Source: JAFAXD01 sp963833605 (GTDB lineage Bacteria > Pseudomonadota > Alphaproteobacteria > Rhizobiales > Xanthobacteraceae). From it: 64,000 nt of DNA. The stretch is taken from positions 186,001 through 250,000 of the forward strand of contig CAWHYZ010000026.1 in the NCBI GenBank assembly GCA_963833605.1, given 5' to 3'. Made by a program: the position numbers and the translations under genes. Below are positions 26,952-35,842 of this stretch, one piece after another; within the stretch, counting starts at the first letter, position 1, and each line of letters begins with the position of its first letter. A model generated the notes under the pieces. That model had not been told where the DNA came from. It saw nothing but the letters and a program-made list of their open reading frames with translations, and searched no databases.

Positions 26952-27620
26952 TCACGTCCGCGGAGCGCTCAGGCTATCCGCCCCAATGGCGCGCAGCGGC
27001 GGCGCTGGCGGTGCTGTCATCCCCATCGACACGTAGACGCTGGTCAGAACCTCAACGCCGATATCCGCGGGCTTGGTCCATTTCGTCGGTACGTAGATCA
27101 GGCAGCCGCCGACCGGCACCGGCGCAGAGGGCACCAGTACTGCCGTGTAGGGCTCCGCCCCAATCATGATCGGGTCCGGCAGCGGGCACAGCGCCAGCAC
27201 GGCGGCGCCGCCGTCGCCGCCGAAAAAGCACCAGACCGGACGCATGCTCTGCAGGCTGTCGCCGTCCTTGCGGTCGACGATGGCGACGAAGCGCTTGCTC
27301 AGATCATAGACATTGCCGACCAGCGGAACGCGGCGCAGGAGTCCGTCGAGCAGGCCGCCAACGCGCTGGCGCACGCGGGTCTCGACCACGAGGCCGAGCA
27401 AATAGATCGCGGCGAGCGCGACCGCGATCCCGATCAGGTAGGCGACGACCTGGGACGACGCGAAGCCGAGCCCGATCGCGACCAGCCCACGTCCAACCAG
27501 GCTGCCGGGTCCAACAAAACCGTAGATCAGGTTGCCGATCCAGCCGAGCAACACCAACGTCAGCACGGCCGGAAGAACGACGAGCAATCCGGCGGCCAAC
27601 GGGCGAACCAAACGGGTCAT
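26952..27620 (-). CDS. DUF502 family inner-membrane protein
   Basis: 222 residues with two hydrophobic spans at the N-terminus (RPLAAGLLVVLPAVLTLVLL and VVAYLIGIAVALAAIYLLGL) and the DUF502 core RVPLVGNVYDLSKRF, with YTAVLVPSAPVPVGGCLIYV. Function is unknown; homologues are widely conserved in proteobacteria. GGAGG lies six bases before ATG 27620; the frame is open further upstream without a ribosome site. Confidence 0.85.
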   Translation of the reverse strand: MTRLVRPLAAGLLVVLPAVLTLVLLGWIGNLIYGFVGPGSLVGRGLVAIGLGFASSQVVAYLIGIAVALAAIYLLGLVVETRVRQRVGGLLDGLLRRVPLVGNVYDLSKRFVAIVDRKDGDSLQSMRPVWCFFGGDGGAAVLALCPLPDPIMIGAEPYTAVLVPSAPVPVGGCLIYVPTKWTKPADIGVEVLTSVYVSMGMTAPPAPPLRAIGADSLSAPRT

Positions 27621-27926
27621 GGGCACCTCCCGATGTGAGGTCGCAAAGCGCGTTGGGCTCTGCGGTCGAGTGAAGGCTACCGTGGCATCCATGGAGCACA
27701 ACTTCTTTTCGCGCCGCCATTGCGTTTTGCGTTCGCGCGTCTTAGTTTGTTGAACAGCTGCCCTAAAATGTAGACGTACCGAAGTCTGCGTTGACTGCAT
27801 TTGGCAGCAACGATGCCGTCGGCAGGCACACTTCAAGCAGAGATACGTTCGACCGCGGGTGCCCACAGCACCGCGACAGTACGTTTGCGCGCGCAGCGCG
27901 CTCCCCTGTCATTGAAAGGCCAAGCC

Positions 27927-28295
27927 ATGCAACTTCCTCCAATCCTACAAGGTGAATCGCTTACGCGTCTGGCGCAAGGAATAGCGGCCGGTGCCATCGC
28001 AACAATGGTCATCGGTTTTTATTGGGGCGGCTGGGTCACCGGCGGCACCGCAAGGGAAATGGTGCAGAAGAGCACTACCAGCGCTGTCGTCGCGGCGCTC
28101 GCGCCGATTTGCGTCGACAATTTTCAGCGCGCAGACGGCGCCGCGGCGAATATGGTCGAATTGAAAAAAATCAATTCATGGCAGCAGAGCTCGTTCGTCG
28201 AGAAGGGCGGCTGGGCCACGATGCCGGGCACGACCGCACCCGACTCGGCGGTAGCCAGGGCTTGCGCGACAATGCTCGGCAACCTCAAGTCATAG
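27927..28295 (+). CDS. conserved small protein with one membrane segment, function unknown
   Basis: 122 residues. One hydrophobic span (GIAAGAIATMVIGFYWGGWV, residues 18-37) is followed by a soluble C-terminal region rich in Ala with two cysteines (APICVDNF, ARACATML), which could form a periplasmic disulfide. I recognise the general type from related genomes but no function. The ATG at 27927 is chosen because GAAAGG lies eight bases upstream and the span then sits at the N-terminus; an in-frame extension to 27801 lacks coding character. Confidence 0.65.
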   Translation: MQLPPILQGESLTRLAQGIAAGAIATMVIGFYWGGWVTGGTAREMVQKSTTSAVVAALAPICVDNFQRADGAAANMVELKKINSWQQSSFVEKGGWATMPGTTAPDSAVARACATMLGNLKS

Positions 28296-28518
28296 CCCGT
28301 CCTCCGCACGCAGGGCCGGCTGCCGATGCCGCCCGCCAGTCCAGCGGGCAGAGATCGACGCCGCCTCGTCAATTACTCCGTCGTGGAATCGGGATAACAT
28401 TTCGCGTTGCGCGCGCCGGAACGACGCGCGAGTAGAGTCCTACGCGAGCGAGCGCGCGGCGCTCGCTACCGCGCGGGGGCGTAGGACAACGTGTTGCTCA
28501 CGTTGAAGCGCACAATTC

Positions 28519-29706
28519 TCAATGGGCAGCCGCCTGCTGCTGCTTCGACCGCCGGAACTCGCAAAAGCTGCGCCAGGACGCGGTGGCGAGTCCGGCCGCC
28601 GTGGCGACCCACGCCACAAGCGCGATCCACACCATGGCTGCGGAAATCGCCCGCAACGGCGGAAAGTCGGTGGCAAGCGAAAGACGCATGCTGGCCAGGC
28701 CATACATGCCGAGGGGAAAAACGAGACTCCAGAACAATGGCGTGTAGGTCAGGGGTATGCGACAGACGCCGTGTTTCCAGATTCCGAACAGCAACAGCAG
28801 CGGGATCCACCAGGTCGCCCACGCCCAGACGATGAGCGTGATGCCGTCGATGAACGGCCGCATCGCGTGCAGGAACGGAATGCCGGTGTCGGCAAGAATG
28901 AGCGTCGAGCCGGCATTGGTACTGATCGCGGCGGCGCCCATGACCACCCACAGCGCGGGCGTCACATCGGCTGGAAGAACCTCGAAAAAGAAAATGTGGT
29001 AGCAGAACAGCACGATGAAGATGCCGTAGAGTCCCAGCCCCACACCCCACAACAGGTGGATGAAAACGAATACCGTAGGGCCGGCATCGCCCGTGGCCGG
29101 CGCAATCAAGGTTCCGAGGATCACCAGGGCTTCGGTTCCGACGATGGCCATCAGCCACGCCCCATGGATCAGGCCATCTCCGGGCGCCTTGTCGACGAAA
29201 ATCAGCACTCCGAAACCAAAGTAAATCAGCACGAACCAGACGAGCAGCGCGAATAACCACAAAATCAAGGCGGCCGTTGCGAACCCCCGCAGATGAATGC
29301 CGGCGCCGAAAACGCTGGTCCCTGCGACCAGGGTAAAGAACGAAAAGACGTGGCGAGGATCGATCAGGTCCGACCACAAGGCGCGCGGAAACCGAACAAA
29401 TCGCAAAATCGTGAGTATCACCAAATATGGGTACGATACGAGGTTGACCACAAAGAGTGCGTCAGACCATCCGCGCCAACCCTCGACGAAGAAGGCGTTC
29501 GAGATGATGCCGGTTGCCATGACCAGGCCGAAGCAGCCGGGATAGAGCGTCGCAACCTGGCTGTCGAACCATCCGCCGACATGCCGCATCGAGGACGGCA
29601 GCGTTGAATTCGCATGATGTCGTTCGAATGACATGGCTTCGGATACCGGAACCTTATTGACCGGAAGCACAAGGCGTACGGTACCCGAAGAAATCTCGAA
29701 TCGCAT
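28519..29706 (-). CDS. TDT-family transporter (TehA/Mae1/SLAC1-type anion or C4-dicarboxylate channel)
   Basis: 395 residues with about ten membrane spans. The first span carries LYPGCFGLVMATGIISNAFF, the family start, and the interior includes FSFFTLVAGTSVFGAGIHLRG and NAGSTLILADTGIPF. TDT proteins move tellurite-resistance-related anions, sulfite or C4-dicarboxylates across the inner membrane; substrate cannot be told from sequence. The true start may be ATG 29634 (MSFERHHANS) or 29589 (MRHVGGWF) since the first 25 residues are not conserved in type. No neighbour suggests a pathway. Confidence 0.82.
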   Translation of the reverse strand: MRFEISSGTVRLVLPVNKVPVSEAMSFERHHANSTLPSSMRHVGGWFDSQVATLYPGCFGLVMATGIISNAFFVEGWRGWSDALFVVNLVSYPYLVILTILRFVRFPRALWSDLIDPRHVFSFFTLVAGTSVFGAGIHLRGFATAALILWLFALLVWFVLIYFGFGVLIFVDKAPGDGLIHGAWLMAIVGTEALVILGTLIAPATGDAGPTVFVFIHLLWGVGLGLYGIFIVLFCYHIFFFEVLPADVTPALWVVMGAAAISTNAGSTLILADTGIPFLHAMRPFIDGITLIVWAWATWWIPLLLLFGIWKHGVCRIPLTYTPLFWSLVFPLGMYGLASMRLSLATDFPPLRAISAAMVWIALVAWVATAAGLATASWRSFCEFRRSKQQQAAAH

Positions 29707-29730
29707 TATCGGCGAGCGCGCCGCAGCGCC

Positions 29731-30768
29731 TCATTCGCCCGAGGGCCGCTCCTCCCGCACTTCGTCCTTACGCGGGCGCAACAATTCGCCGGCAAGATCA
29801 TTGAGTGCCGGCGGCGGGAGCGCCGCGAACGGCAGTGGCCGCGTCACCTCGATCGCGGCGAGGCCAAGCCGCGCCGTGAGCAGGCCGTTGAGCACACCTT
29901 CCCCGAGCCGGGCCGAGAGCCGCGCTGCAACGCCATGCCCGAGCAATTGCTGAATGAGACTGTCGCCCGCCGCCATGCCGCCGGTCAGCGCAAGATGCGA
30001 GAGCACGAGGCGGAACAGCCGGATCATGCCGAGCGTGCCGGGCCGGCTGCCGTAGAGGCGCGCCAACTTTCGAATGAGCGAGAGCGCGGTGAACAAGACA
30101 AACAACAAATCGACGGCGGCGCGTGGGCTTACCGCGGTCACGAGCGAGACGCGCTTGGCGGCGCCCGAGACCAGGCGGCGTGCCTGCGCGTCGAGCGAGG
30201 TCATCAGTTCGCGCTCGGCGAGGCGGATCAGGTCGGCGCCGTCGATGATGTCGGTGAGGTGACCTTCGAGGCTCCGGCGCGCGCGCGCGAGTTCGGGAGT
30301 GGAGCGCTCGAACGCGATGAGTTCGCGCACGACTGCCCGGCCCTCGGCGCGGTCGTCGCTGATCAGCGTCTGCGCCGCGCGCGCGTGCAGCTTCTCGACA
30401 GTTGCAAGACGCCAGAGCCCAAGCGCCTCGCGCCCGATGATGACGATGAGCGCAACGACAGCGAGCGCCGAGAGCACGGTGCCGAGATAGCCGAGCCCAC
30501 TCGAGTAGGAGAACAGGTCCGATACCAGGCGCGCAACGCTGACGCCGAGCCCGAGCAGGACGAGCCCGCCGCAGGCCGACCAGAACATCGTGCCCCAACG
30601 CCAACGGCGCCTGGGCGCCGCGGCCGGTTCGAACGGGGCCGGTAGGGCCGGCTCCGGTTCGGGCGTGACCACGACGGCGCGGCGCCCGGCGGCTTCGGTT
30701 GCATCCGTCACCACCACATTCGGATCATCCAGCCTGAACGCGGCGGGCTTGCGGGGGCGCTCCGTCAT
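29731..30768 (-). CDS. TIGR01620/DUF697 inner-membrane protein (YcjF-like)
   Basis: 345 residues. A proline-rich cytoplasmic N-terminus precedes two spans (MFWSACGGLVLLGLGVSVARL and YLGTVLSALAVVALIVIIG), and the C-terminal DUF697-type region holds AAVDLLFVLFTALSLIRKLARLYGSRPG. It overlaps ycjX by four bases. In E. coli the homologous ycjX-ycjF pair belongs to the phage-shock regulon and the two proteins are thought to act together; no PspF-like site was recognised here. Confidence 0.85.
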   Translation of the reverse strand: MTERPRKPAAFRLDDPNVVVTDATEAAGRRAVVVTPEPEPALPAPFEPAAAPRRRWRWGTMFWSACGGLVLLGLGVSVARLVSDLFSYSSGLGYLGTVLSALAVVALIVIIGREALGLWRLATVEKLHARAAQTLISDDRAEGRAVVRELIAFERSTPELARARRSLEGHLTDIIDGADLIRLAERELMTSLDAQARRLVSGAAKRVSLVTAVSPRAAVDLLFVLFTALSLIRKLARLYGSRPGTLGMIRLFRLVLSHLALTGGMAAGDSLIQQLLGHGVAARLSARLGEGVLNGLLTARLGLAAIEVTRPLPFAALPPPALNDLAGELLRPRKDEVREERPSGE

Positions 30769-32237
30769 GCGAGCCGATCTCCGATCAGGAACTGCAGCGC
30801 GCGATCGAGCCGAATATGGGGCAATGCCGGCACGCCGTCATCGGTCAGTTCGAGCTGGGGCGGCCGCAGGCGCAAAAAACGAAAATCCGCGTTATCGGGC
30901 GCAACCGTGGTGAGGCCGCGAAAGCCCGCGCCATCAGCCCGGAACAGCGCCTCCGGATCGGCCGGCAGGTCGCCCGGAAACATGGCGGCCTCGGCCACCC
31001 CGTCGAATGTGGTGCCACCTGCGTGCTCACCTTCCGCCGGCACGCCGATGATCGACGGCAACAGCTCGCCCGCCCGCCGCATCTGCGCCTCGCGGGTTGC
31101 CCGCACGGCGGCAAGCGCGATCACGTCGATCGTCGCGCCTGCCAGCGCGGCGCGCGCCGCAGCGCGCGCGACCATGCGGCGCAGGATCGCTTCCAGCCGA
31201 TCATGATTGAGATGGTGCAGGTGATCCGCCTTGGTGGCGGCAAACAGGATGCGATCGATGCGCGGGCGGACCAGCTGGCTCAGCAGTGTGCGCCGCCCAA
31301 TGTGGAAGCAATCGAGGATCGCGGCGAGCGCGCCTTCGAGATCGCGCACCGCATCAGGCCCGGCGTTGAAGGCGGCTAGCGCATCGACCAACACCACCTG
31401 ACGATCGAGGCGCACGAAGTGGTCGTGGAAGAACGGCCGCACCACGACGTCCTGATAGGCCGCATATCTCCGCGCCATCATGGCGCGCAGCGAATGCGCC
31501 CGCGCGGGAGTTTCTCCGTCGAGCTCGAGCGGCGCGAATGTGAGCGCCGGCGAGCCGGCAAGATCGCCCGGCATCAGGAAACGCCCGGGCGGCAGCAGGC
31601 TCATGGCATAGCGCTCGTCGCGGCAGGCCTTGAGATAGGCGGTGAACAGTTCCGCGGATTTGAGCGCGGCCTGCTCATCCTCGGGGGCGTCCGGATCGAG
31701 CGTCGCCAGATAGGCGTGCCATGGGGCGGCGAGCGGAGCGCGCGGACCCTGACGCGAGAGGATCAGGCTCTCCGCCGACCACTGCTCGTAGCTTTTGGCA
31801 AGCAGCGGCAGATCGAGCAGCCACTCGCCTGGATAATCGACGATGTCGAGGGTGAGCGTGCGCGTGGCACCATTGCGCGACTGGTAGTCGATCAGAAGCC
31901 GCAGTTCGCTGATCTGTCGGGTCGAGTTCGGCCAACGCCGGTCCGCGGTGAGCGCGCGCACATGGTGTTCATAGTCGAAGCGCGGCACCGCGTCGTCGGG
32001 CTGCGGCGCGAGCTGCGCGCGCGCGACGCGTCCGCCGGCCAACGCCTCGAATACCGGGAAGCGCCCGCCGCGAATGAGCCCGTGCACCAGCGCGGTGATG
32101 AACACGGTCTTGCCGGCACGCGAGAGGCCGGTGACGCCGAGGCGGGCGGTCGGATTGATGAGGTGGCTGCCCCAGTCGAGCAGCGCCCGCGCGGTGAGTT
32201 CGGTTTCCTGCAGGAGTTCAGTGAGGAAGGAGGGCAT
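30765..32237 (-). CDS. ycjX: YcjX-family P-loop NTPase (DUF463)
   Basis: 490 residues. The P-loop GLSRAGKTVF, the switch-like LDIVDYPGEWLLDLPLL, and FAATKADHLHHLNHDRLE (NKxD-equivalent) identify the DUF463 family of predicted GTPases. ATG 32237 begins the conserved MPSFLTELLQETELTARALLD segment; the frame is open to 32363 through a repeat and is not used. Coupled to the downstream membrane partner by an ATGA overlap. Likely envelope-stress role by homology with the E. coli pair. Confidence 0.9.
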   Translation of the reverse strand: MPSFLTELLQETELTARALLDWGSHLINPTARLGVTGLSRAGKTVFITALVHGLIRGGRFPVFEALAGGRVARAQLAPQPDDAVPRFDYEHHVRALTADRRWPNSTRQISELRLLIDYQSRNGATRTLTLDIVDYPGEWLLDLPLLAKSYEQWSAESLILSRQGPRAPLAAPWHAYLATLDPDAPEDEQAALKSAELFTAYLKACRDERYAMSLLPPGRFLMPGDLAGSPALTFAPLELDGETPARAHSLRAMMARRYAAYQDVVVRPFFHDHFVRLDRQVVLVDALAAFNAGPDAVRDLEGALAAILDCFHIGRRTLLSQLVRPRIDRILFAATKADHLHHLNHDRLEAILRRMVARAAARAALAGATIDVIALAAVRATREAQMRRAGELLPSIIGVPAEGEHAGGTTFDGVAEAAMFPGDLPADPEALFRADGAGFRGLTTVAPDNADFRFLRLRPPQLELTDDGVPALPHIRLDRALQFLIGDRLA

Positions 32238-32257
32238 GGACTCAAAGCGCGCTGTAG

Positions 32258-32397
32258 GGTGGGTTAGGCGCGCAGCGCCGTAACCCACCGCCAAACTCGC
32301 CGCTGTCATCGCCGTTTGGCATAAAACCGGTCTTGATCCGCAAAGCCCGTCATAGTTCGCCAAGTGCGATGGGTTTCGCTTCGCTCAACCCATCCTA
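32258..32397. repeat. two short palindromic repeats between ycjX and the AhpD-like gene
   Basis: Inverted repeat 32258-32289 (GGTGGGTTA and TAACCCACC around a GCGC-rich centre) and inverted repeat 32368-32394 (GATGGGTT and AACCCATC) are separated by about 80 bases. The second belongs to the same family as the middle layer of the nested repeat at 26758-26835. They lie upstream of ycjX and of the convergent-side end of 32427. Confidence 0.7.
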
Positions 32398-32426
32398 CAA
32401 GTCGAGGTGATGAACGTGATGTCAAT

Positions 32427-32891
32427 TCACGCCGCGTCGGCTTTGGGCACCGGGTGCTGGCTGCGGAAGCTGATCGCCAGCCGGTTCCACAGATTGATCG
32501 TACCGATCAGAACAGTGAGATCGACGATCTCCTTTTCGGAGAAATGCGGGCGCAACCCTTCATACACGGAAGCTGGTGCGTGGGTTTCGGCGACCCGGGT
32601 CACCGCCTCGGTCCACGCGAGCGCGGCGCGTTCGCGCGGCGTGTAGAGCGTGGACTCTTCCCAGGCATCGAGCAGATAGAGTCGCTGCTCGGTCTCACCC
32701 TGCTTGCGCGCGTCGCTCGAGTGCATGTAGAGGCAGTACGCACAGCCATTGATCTGGCTGGCACGCATCTTGACGAGTTCGATCAGGGATTTTTCGAGAC
32801 CGCAGTGTTGAATGTAGTTCTCGACGCCACGCACTGCCTTGAGCGCGTCGGGCGCGACTTTGTAATACGGAATGCGCGCTGGTTCGGTCAT
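32427..32891 (-). CDS. carboxymuconolactone decarboxylase/AhpD-family protein
   Basis: 154 residues with C50-A-Y-C53 and H57 (INGCAYCLYMHSSDARKQG), the peroxidase-type signature, followed by TINLWNRLAISFR, the usual C-terminal block of this subfamily. Likely an alkylhydroperoxidase-like redox protein of the cytoplasm. ATG 32891 follows AAGGAGAACGGC, a strong ribosome site, which decides the start over in-frame 33002. Confidence 0.88.
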   Translation of the reverse strand: MTEPARIPYYKVAPDALKAVRGVENYIQHCGLEKSLIELVKMRASQINGCAYCLYMHSSDARKQGETEQRLYLLDAWEESTLYTPRERAALAWTEAVTRVAETHAPASVYEGLRPHFSEKEIVDLTVLIGTINLWNRLAISFRSQHPVPKADAA

Positions 32892-33014
32892 GCCGTTCTC
32901 CTTGCAGGGTATGCGCCGGAGAACATAGGTACGACCCGATGCGGCCGATAGGGCCGCTACGGCAAATTTGACCGAGCGGTACGGAACCGCGGAAATCAAC
33001 AAGAAATCGTGCTT

Positions 33015-34263
33015 CTAGATCAGCAATCCCGCCATCGGCTTCACGTCGCCGCTGCCCGGGAACACGGTTTGCGCGAGGGCCGCATCGTCGAGCCGCAGGT
33101 GCTCCTTGAGCACACCTTTGAGCACGGCGCGCAGGTCGGTGGTCGGTTTGAGGTCGCGGTTCTCGTAGAGGTTGGCGTCCTTCAGGCCGGGCCAGTCGGC
33201 GATCACGCGCCCGCCCTGCAGGGCGCCGCCCGCGAGCAACGCGACGGTGCCGGTGCCGTGGTCGGTCCCGTCGGTGCCGTTGATGCGCGCCGTGCGACCG
33301 AATTCGGTGATCATCACGATCACGGTCTCGTTCCAGGTCGGGCCCGATGCTTTTTCGGCAGCCGCGATAGCACCGTCCAAAACACCCAGGAGATTGGCGA
33401 GCGCACCCGATGCCGCACCTTCGTTGATGTGAGTATCCCAGCCGACGAAGCTCAAGGCGCCGACGCGCGGACCGTCGGGCTGTGCCAGATATCTGGCAGC
33501 AGCGCCCGCCACCTCGGCGGCGTACTCGCGCACGCGGGCAATTCCAATGGCGGCTGGCCGGTCCTCGAGCGGCGTGACGGCGTCCATGCCGCCGCCGCGC
33601 GTCAACGTGACAAGATCCTTACGGCCTTCAAGTGCGAGAGCGAGCTTCGGATCGGTCTGGCGATAGAGATCGAGCAGACGCATCTGGGTATCGTCGCTCG
33701 CCGGCAGCAGGCGCTGTGGGATCCAGGACATGACGGGCGCCGGACCGCGCACGACGAGCGGCGTCACCGCGCCGACCGCGAGCGCGCGGCGGCTCGGCGG
33801 CCGCACCCGTCCATCGGCGGCGAGCAGCGACAGCGCGCGATTGAGCCAGCCGCTCTCGACCGAGCCCGGTTTGGTGAGGCCGCTCTCGAGCACGTCCTGG
33901 CCGTCGAAATGCGAGCGCTCGCGATAGGGCGTCGCGGCGGCGTGCACGATCGTCGCCTGCTTTGCCTGATAGAGCCGGTAGAAATTGGGCATCGCCGAGT
34001 TGAGGGCGAAGAACGAGTTCGAGCGGCAGCGCCGGCGGCTTGCCGTCGAGCACCAGGGCGCGGTCGCCGCGCAGCTTCACCCAGTCGGGATCGCCGACCG
34101 GCGCCACGGCGGCAAGACCGTCGAGCGCGCCGCGCAGCACGACCACCAGCACGCGCGGATCGCGACCCTCGGCCCGCGCCAGTTTGGGCGTATAGGCCCA
34201 GGCGAACAGCGCGCCGGCGCCGAGCATGAGCTCGCGCCGTGTCGCAGCGTGAATGGTTGACAT
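33015..34263 (-). pseudogene. DUF1501 exported protein, broken by one frameshift
   Basis: ATG 34263 follows GGAGGTGAGC and opens a Tat-type leader (TRRELMLGAGALFAWAYTPK). The N-terminal frame holds RVLVVVLRGALDGLAAVAPVGDPDW; the C-terminal frame holds LNSAMPNFYRLYQAKQATIVHAAATPY, SFVGWDTHINEG, MITEFGRTARINGTDGTDHGTG. These adjoin but differ by one base near 34018, within a stretch that should read PLxxFFALNSAMPNFY. DUF1501 proteins are secreted and related to sulfatase-fold phosphatases. The TGA of the DUF1800 gene overlaps the start region. One indel could be an assembly error, so the gene may be intact in the organism. Confidence 0.8.
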
Positions 34264-34265
34264 GC

Positions 34266-35711
34266 TCACCTCCGTTGGAATTCGGGTGACATGAATGCGA
34301 GCGTGAGCGCCTGCTGGCGGCTCTCCGCGCGGGCGATGGCCTGGCGGGTGTCTGCCGACGCGAGCGACCCGAGCGCGTTGGCGAGCACATCGTTGGGATC
34401 GATGTTTCGGCCAATGCGGTCGGCAAAGTTGTTGGCGATGTCGAGTCGCCGGCCCATGCCGTCGATCCAGGCCGCTTCATTGTCGGCAAAGCCCGCCGGC
34501 GCCGACGGCGCCCACAGCGGTTCGCCGAGCAACGCCTGGCCATTGGTAAAGCGAACTGGGTCGCCGCGCGCCGCGGCGGCGCGCATCATCGCCACGACCC
34601 ACTCACTCGGCCGCTTGAGCTTGTTGCGCGGAACCGACCAGGACTCGTCAGAAACGACCAGCGCCTTGCTGACTTCCTTGAGGTCGCCATCGGTGTCGCG
34701 AAAGGTTTTGGCCAGCCGTTCGACCAGAGGCGGGGGCGGTTCGTCGGCTACAAAATGACGCGCCAGCTTGGTGGCGACATGGGCCGCGGTCGCCGGATAG
34801 CGGGCGAGATCGGCCAGCACCGCGCGGCCCTGCTCGACCCCGCTGTCCGCGTAGGTCTTGTCGATCACCTGCTGCGGCCCGGGCTCGTGCATGCGTTTGT
34901 TGAAGATGAACTCGGCGCCGTGCTCGGGATTGTCGTTGGGCGGGATGATGGTCCAGCCGGTGAGCACCTTGGCGAAATTCAGAACATCGACCTGGGTATA
35001 GCCGGTGCGTACGCCGAGCGTATGCAGCTCCAGGATTTCACGCGCGAGATTCTCATTGAGCCCGCGGGTGCGATTGATGCCGGCGACCGAGTTGGGCCCG
35101 ATCGACACCTCGTTGTTGAGATAGACCAGCATCGCCGGATGACCTTCGGCGGCGAGCAGGAGATCGGCAAAGCGTCCGAGAATATGCGGGCGGATGGCTT
35201 CGCGCTCGTAGCCGCCGGCCATGTTGGGCACCACCAATGTCGAGACGCAGAAATGGTTCGACCAGAACCAAACCAGACGCTCGGCAAAACCGATCTCAGC
35301 CAGGAGCGCGGCGTCGAGCCGCGCTTTCACTTCCTTCAGAAAATAGAGCCGCTCGGGTGTCGGCGTCTGCCCGGCCTGCGGCGCCGCGACGGGTTTGGCG
35401 GGATCCGCCATCTTGGCGGCCTCCTCGCTCATGCCTTCGCCCTGGGCCGCCATGCGCTCCGCTTCCTTCCTGGCGCGCTCGGCGAGGATGTTCTGGGCGT
35501 TCCTGGCCGCGCGCGCCTCGAAGCCGGCGCGCGAGGACTGCGCGCTGGTCATGAGGTCGGCATTGTCGATGCGGCCGGCGCCCGGGCGATCGAGTTCGGC
35601 CAGCAGCGCGCCACGCGGATCCGACGCAATCGCCGCAATCGAGCCAGGGCGCGGACCCAGGCTGAAGCGATGCAAGGCGAACGCGGCGTCTCGGGTTCGA
35701 TCGTCAGCCAT
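34266..35711 (-). CDS. DUF1800 family protein
   Basis: 481 residues with family blocks FALHRFSLGPRPGSIAAI, RLVWFWSNHFCVS, RPHILGRFADLLLAAEGHPAMLVYLNN, NENLAREILELHTLGV and the C-terminal LTLAFMSPEFQRR. DUF1800 and DUF1501 genes are commonly paired, and the products are thought to work together outside the cytoplasm, function unknown. Between residues 75 and 120 there is a charged Ala-rich stretch not typical of the fold. Overlaps the DUF1501 gene start region. Confidence 0.9.
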   Translation of the reverse strand: MADDRTRDAAFALHRFSLGPRPGSIAAIASDPRGALLAELDRPGAGRIDNADLMTSAQSSRAGFEARAARNAQNILAERARKEAERMAAQGEGMSEEAAKMADPAKPVAAPQAGQTPTPERLYFLKEVKARLDAALLAEIGFAERLVWFWSNHFCVSTLVVPNMAGGYEREAIRPHILGRFADLLLAAEGHPAMLVYLNNEVSIGPNSVAGINRTRGLNENLAREILELHTLGVRTGYTQVDVLNFAKVLTGWTIIPPNDNPEHGAEFIFNKRMHEPGPQQVIDKTYADSGVEQGRAVLADLARYPATAAHVATKLARHFVADEPPPPLVERLAKTFRDTDGDLKEVSKALVVSDESWSVPRNKLKRPSEWVVAMMRAAAARGDPVRFTNGQALLGEPLWAPSAPAGFADNEAAWIDGMGRRLDIANNFADRIGRNIDPNDVLANALGSLASADTRQAIARAESRQQALTLAFMSPEFQRR

Positions 35712-35842
35712 CGGACTCCCCGCCTAGTGCCGCCGAAGCCTGGTTCGCCGCGGCAGACTTGGCGCGTCGCCGGTGCGCTGCAATGCGACTTCGCTTACGG
35801 GATCACCGACCATATCGTCACCATCGGTAACGCATCCAACGT

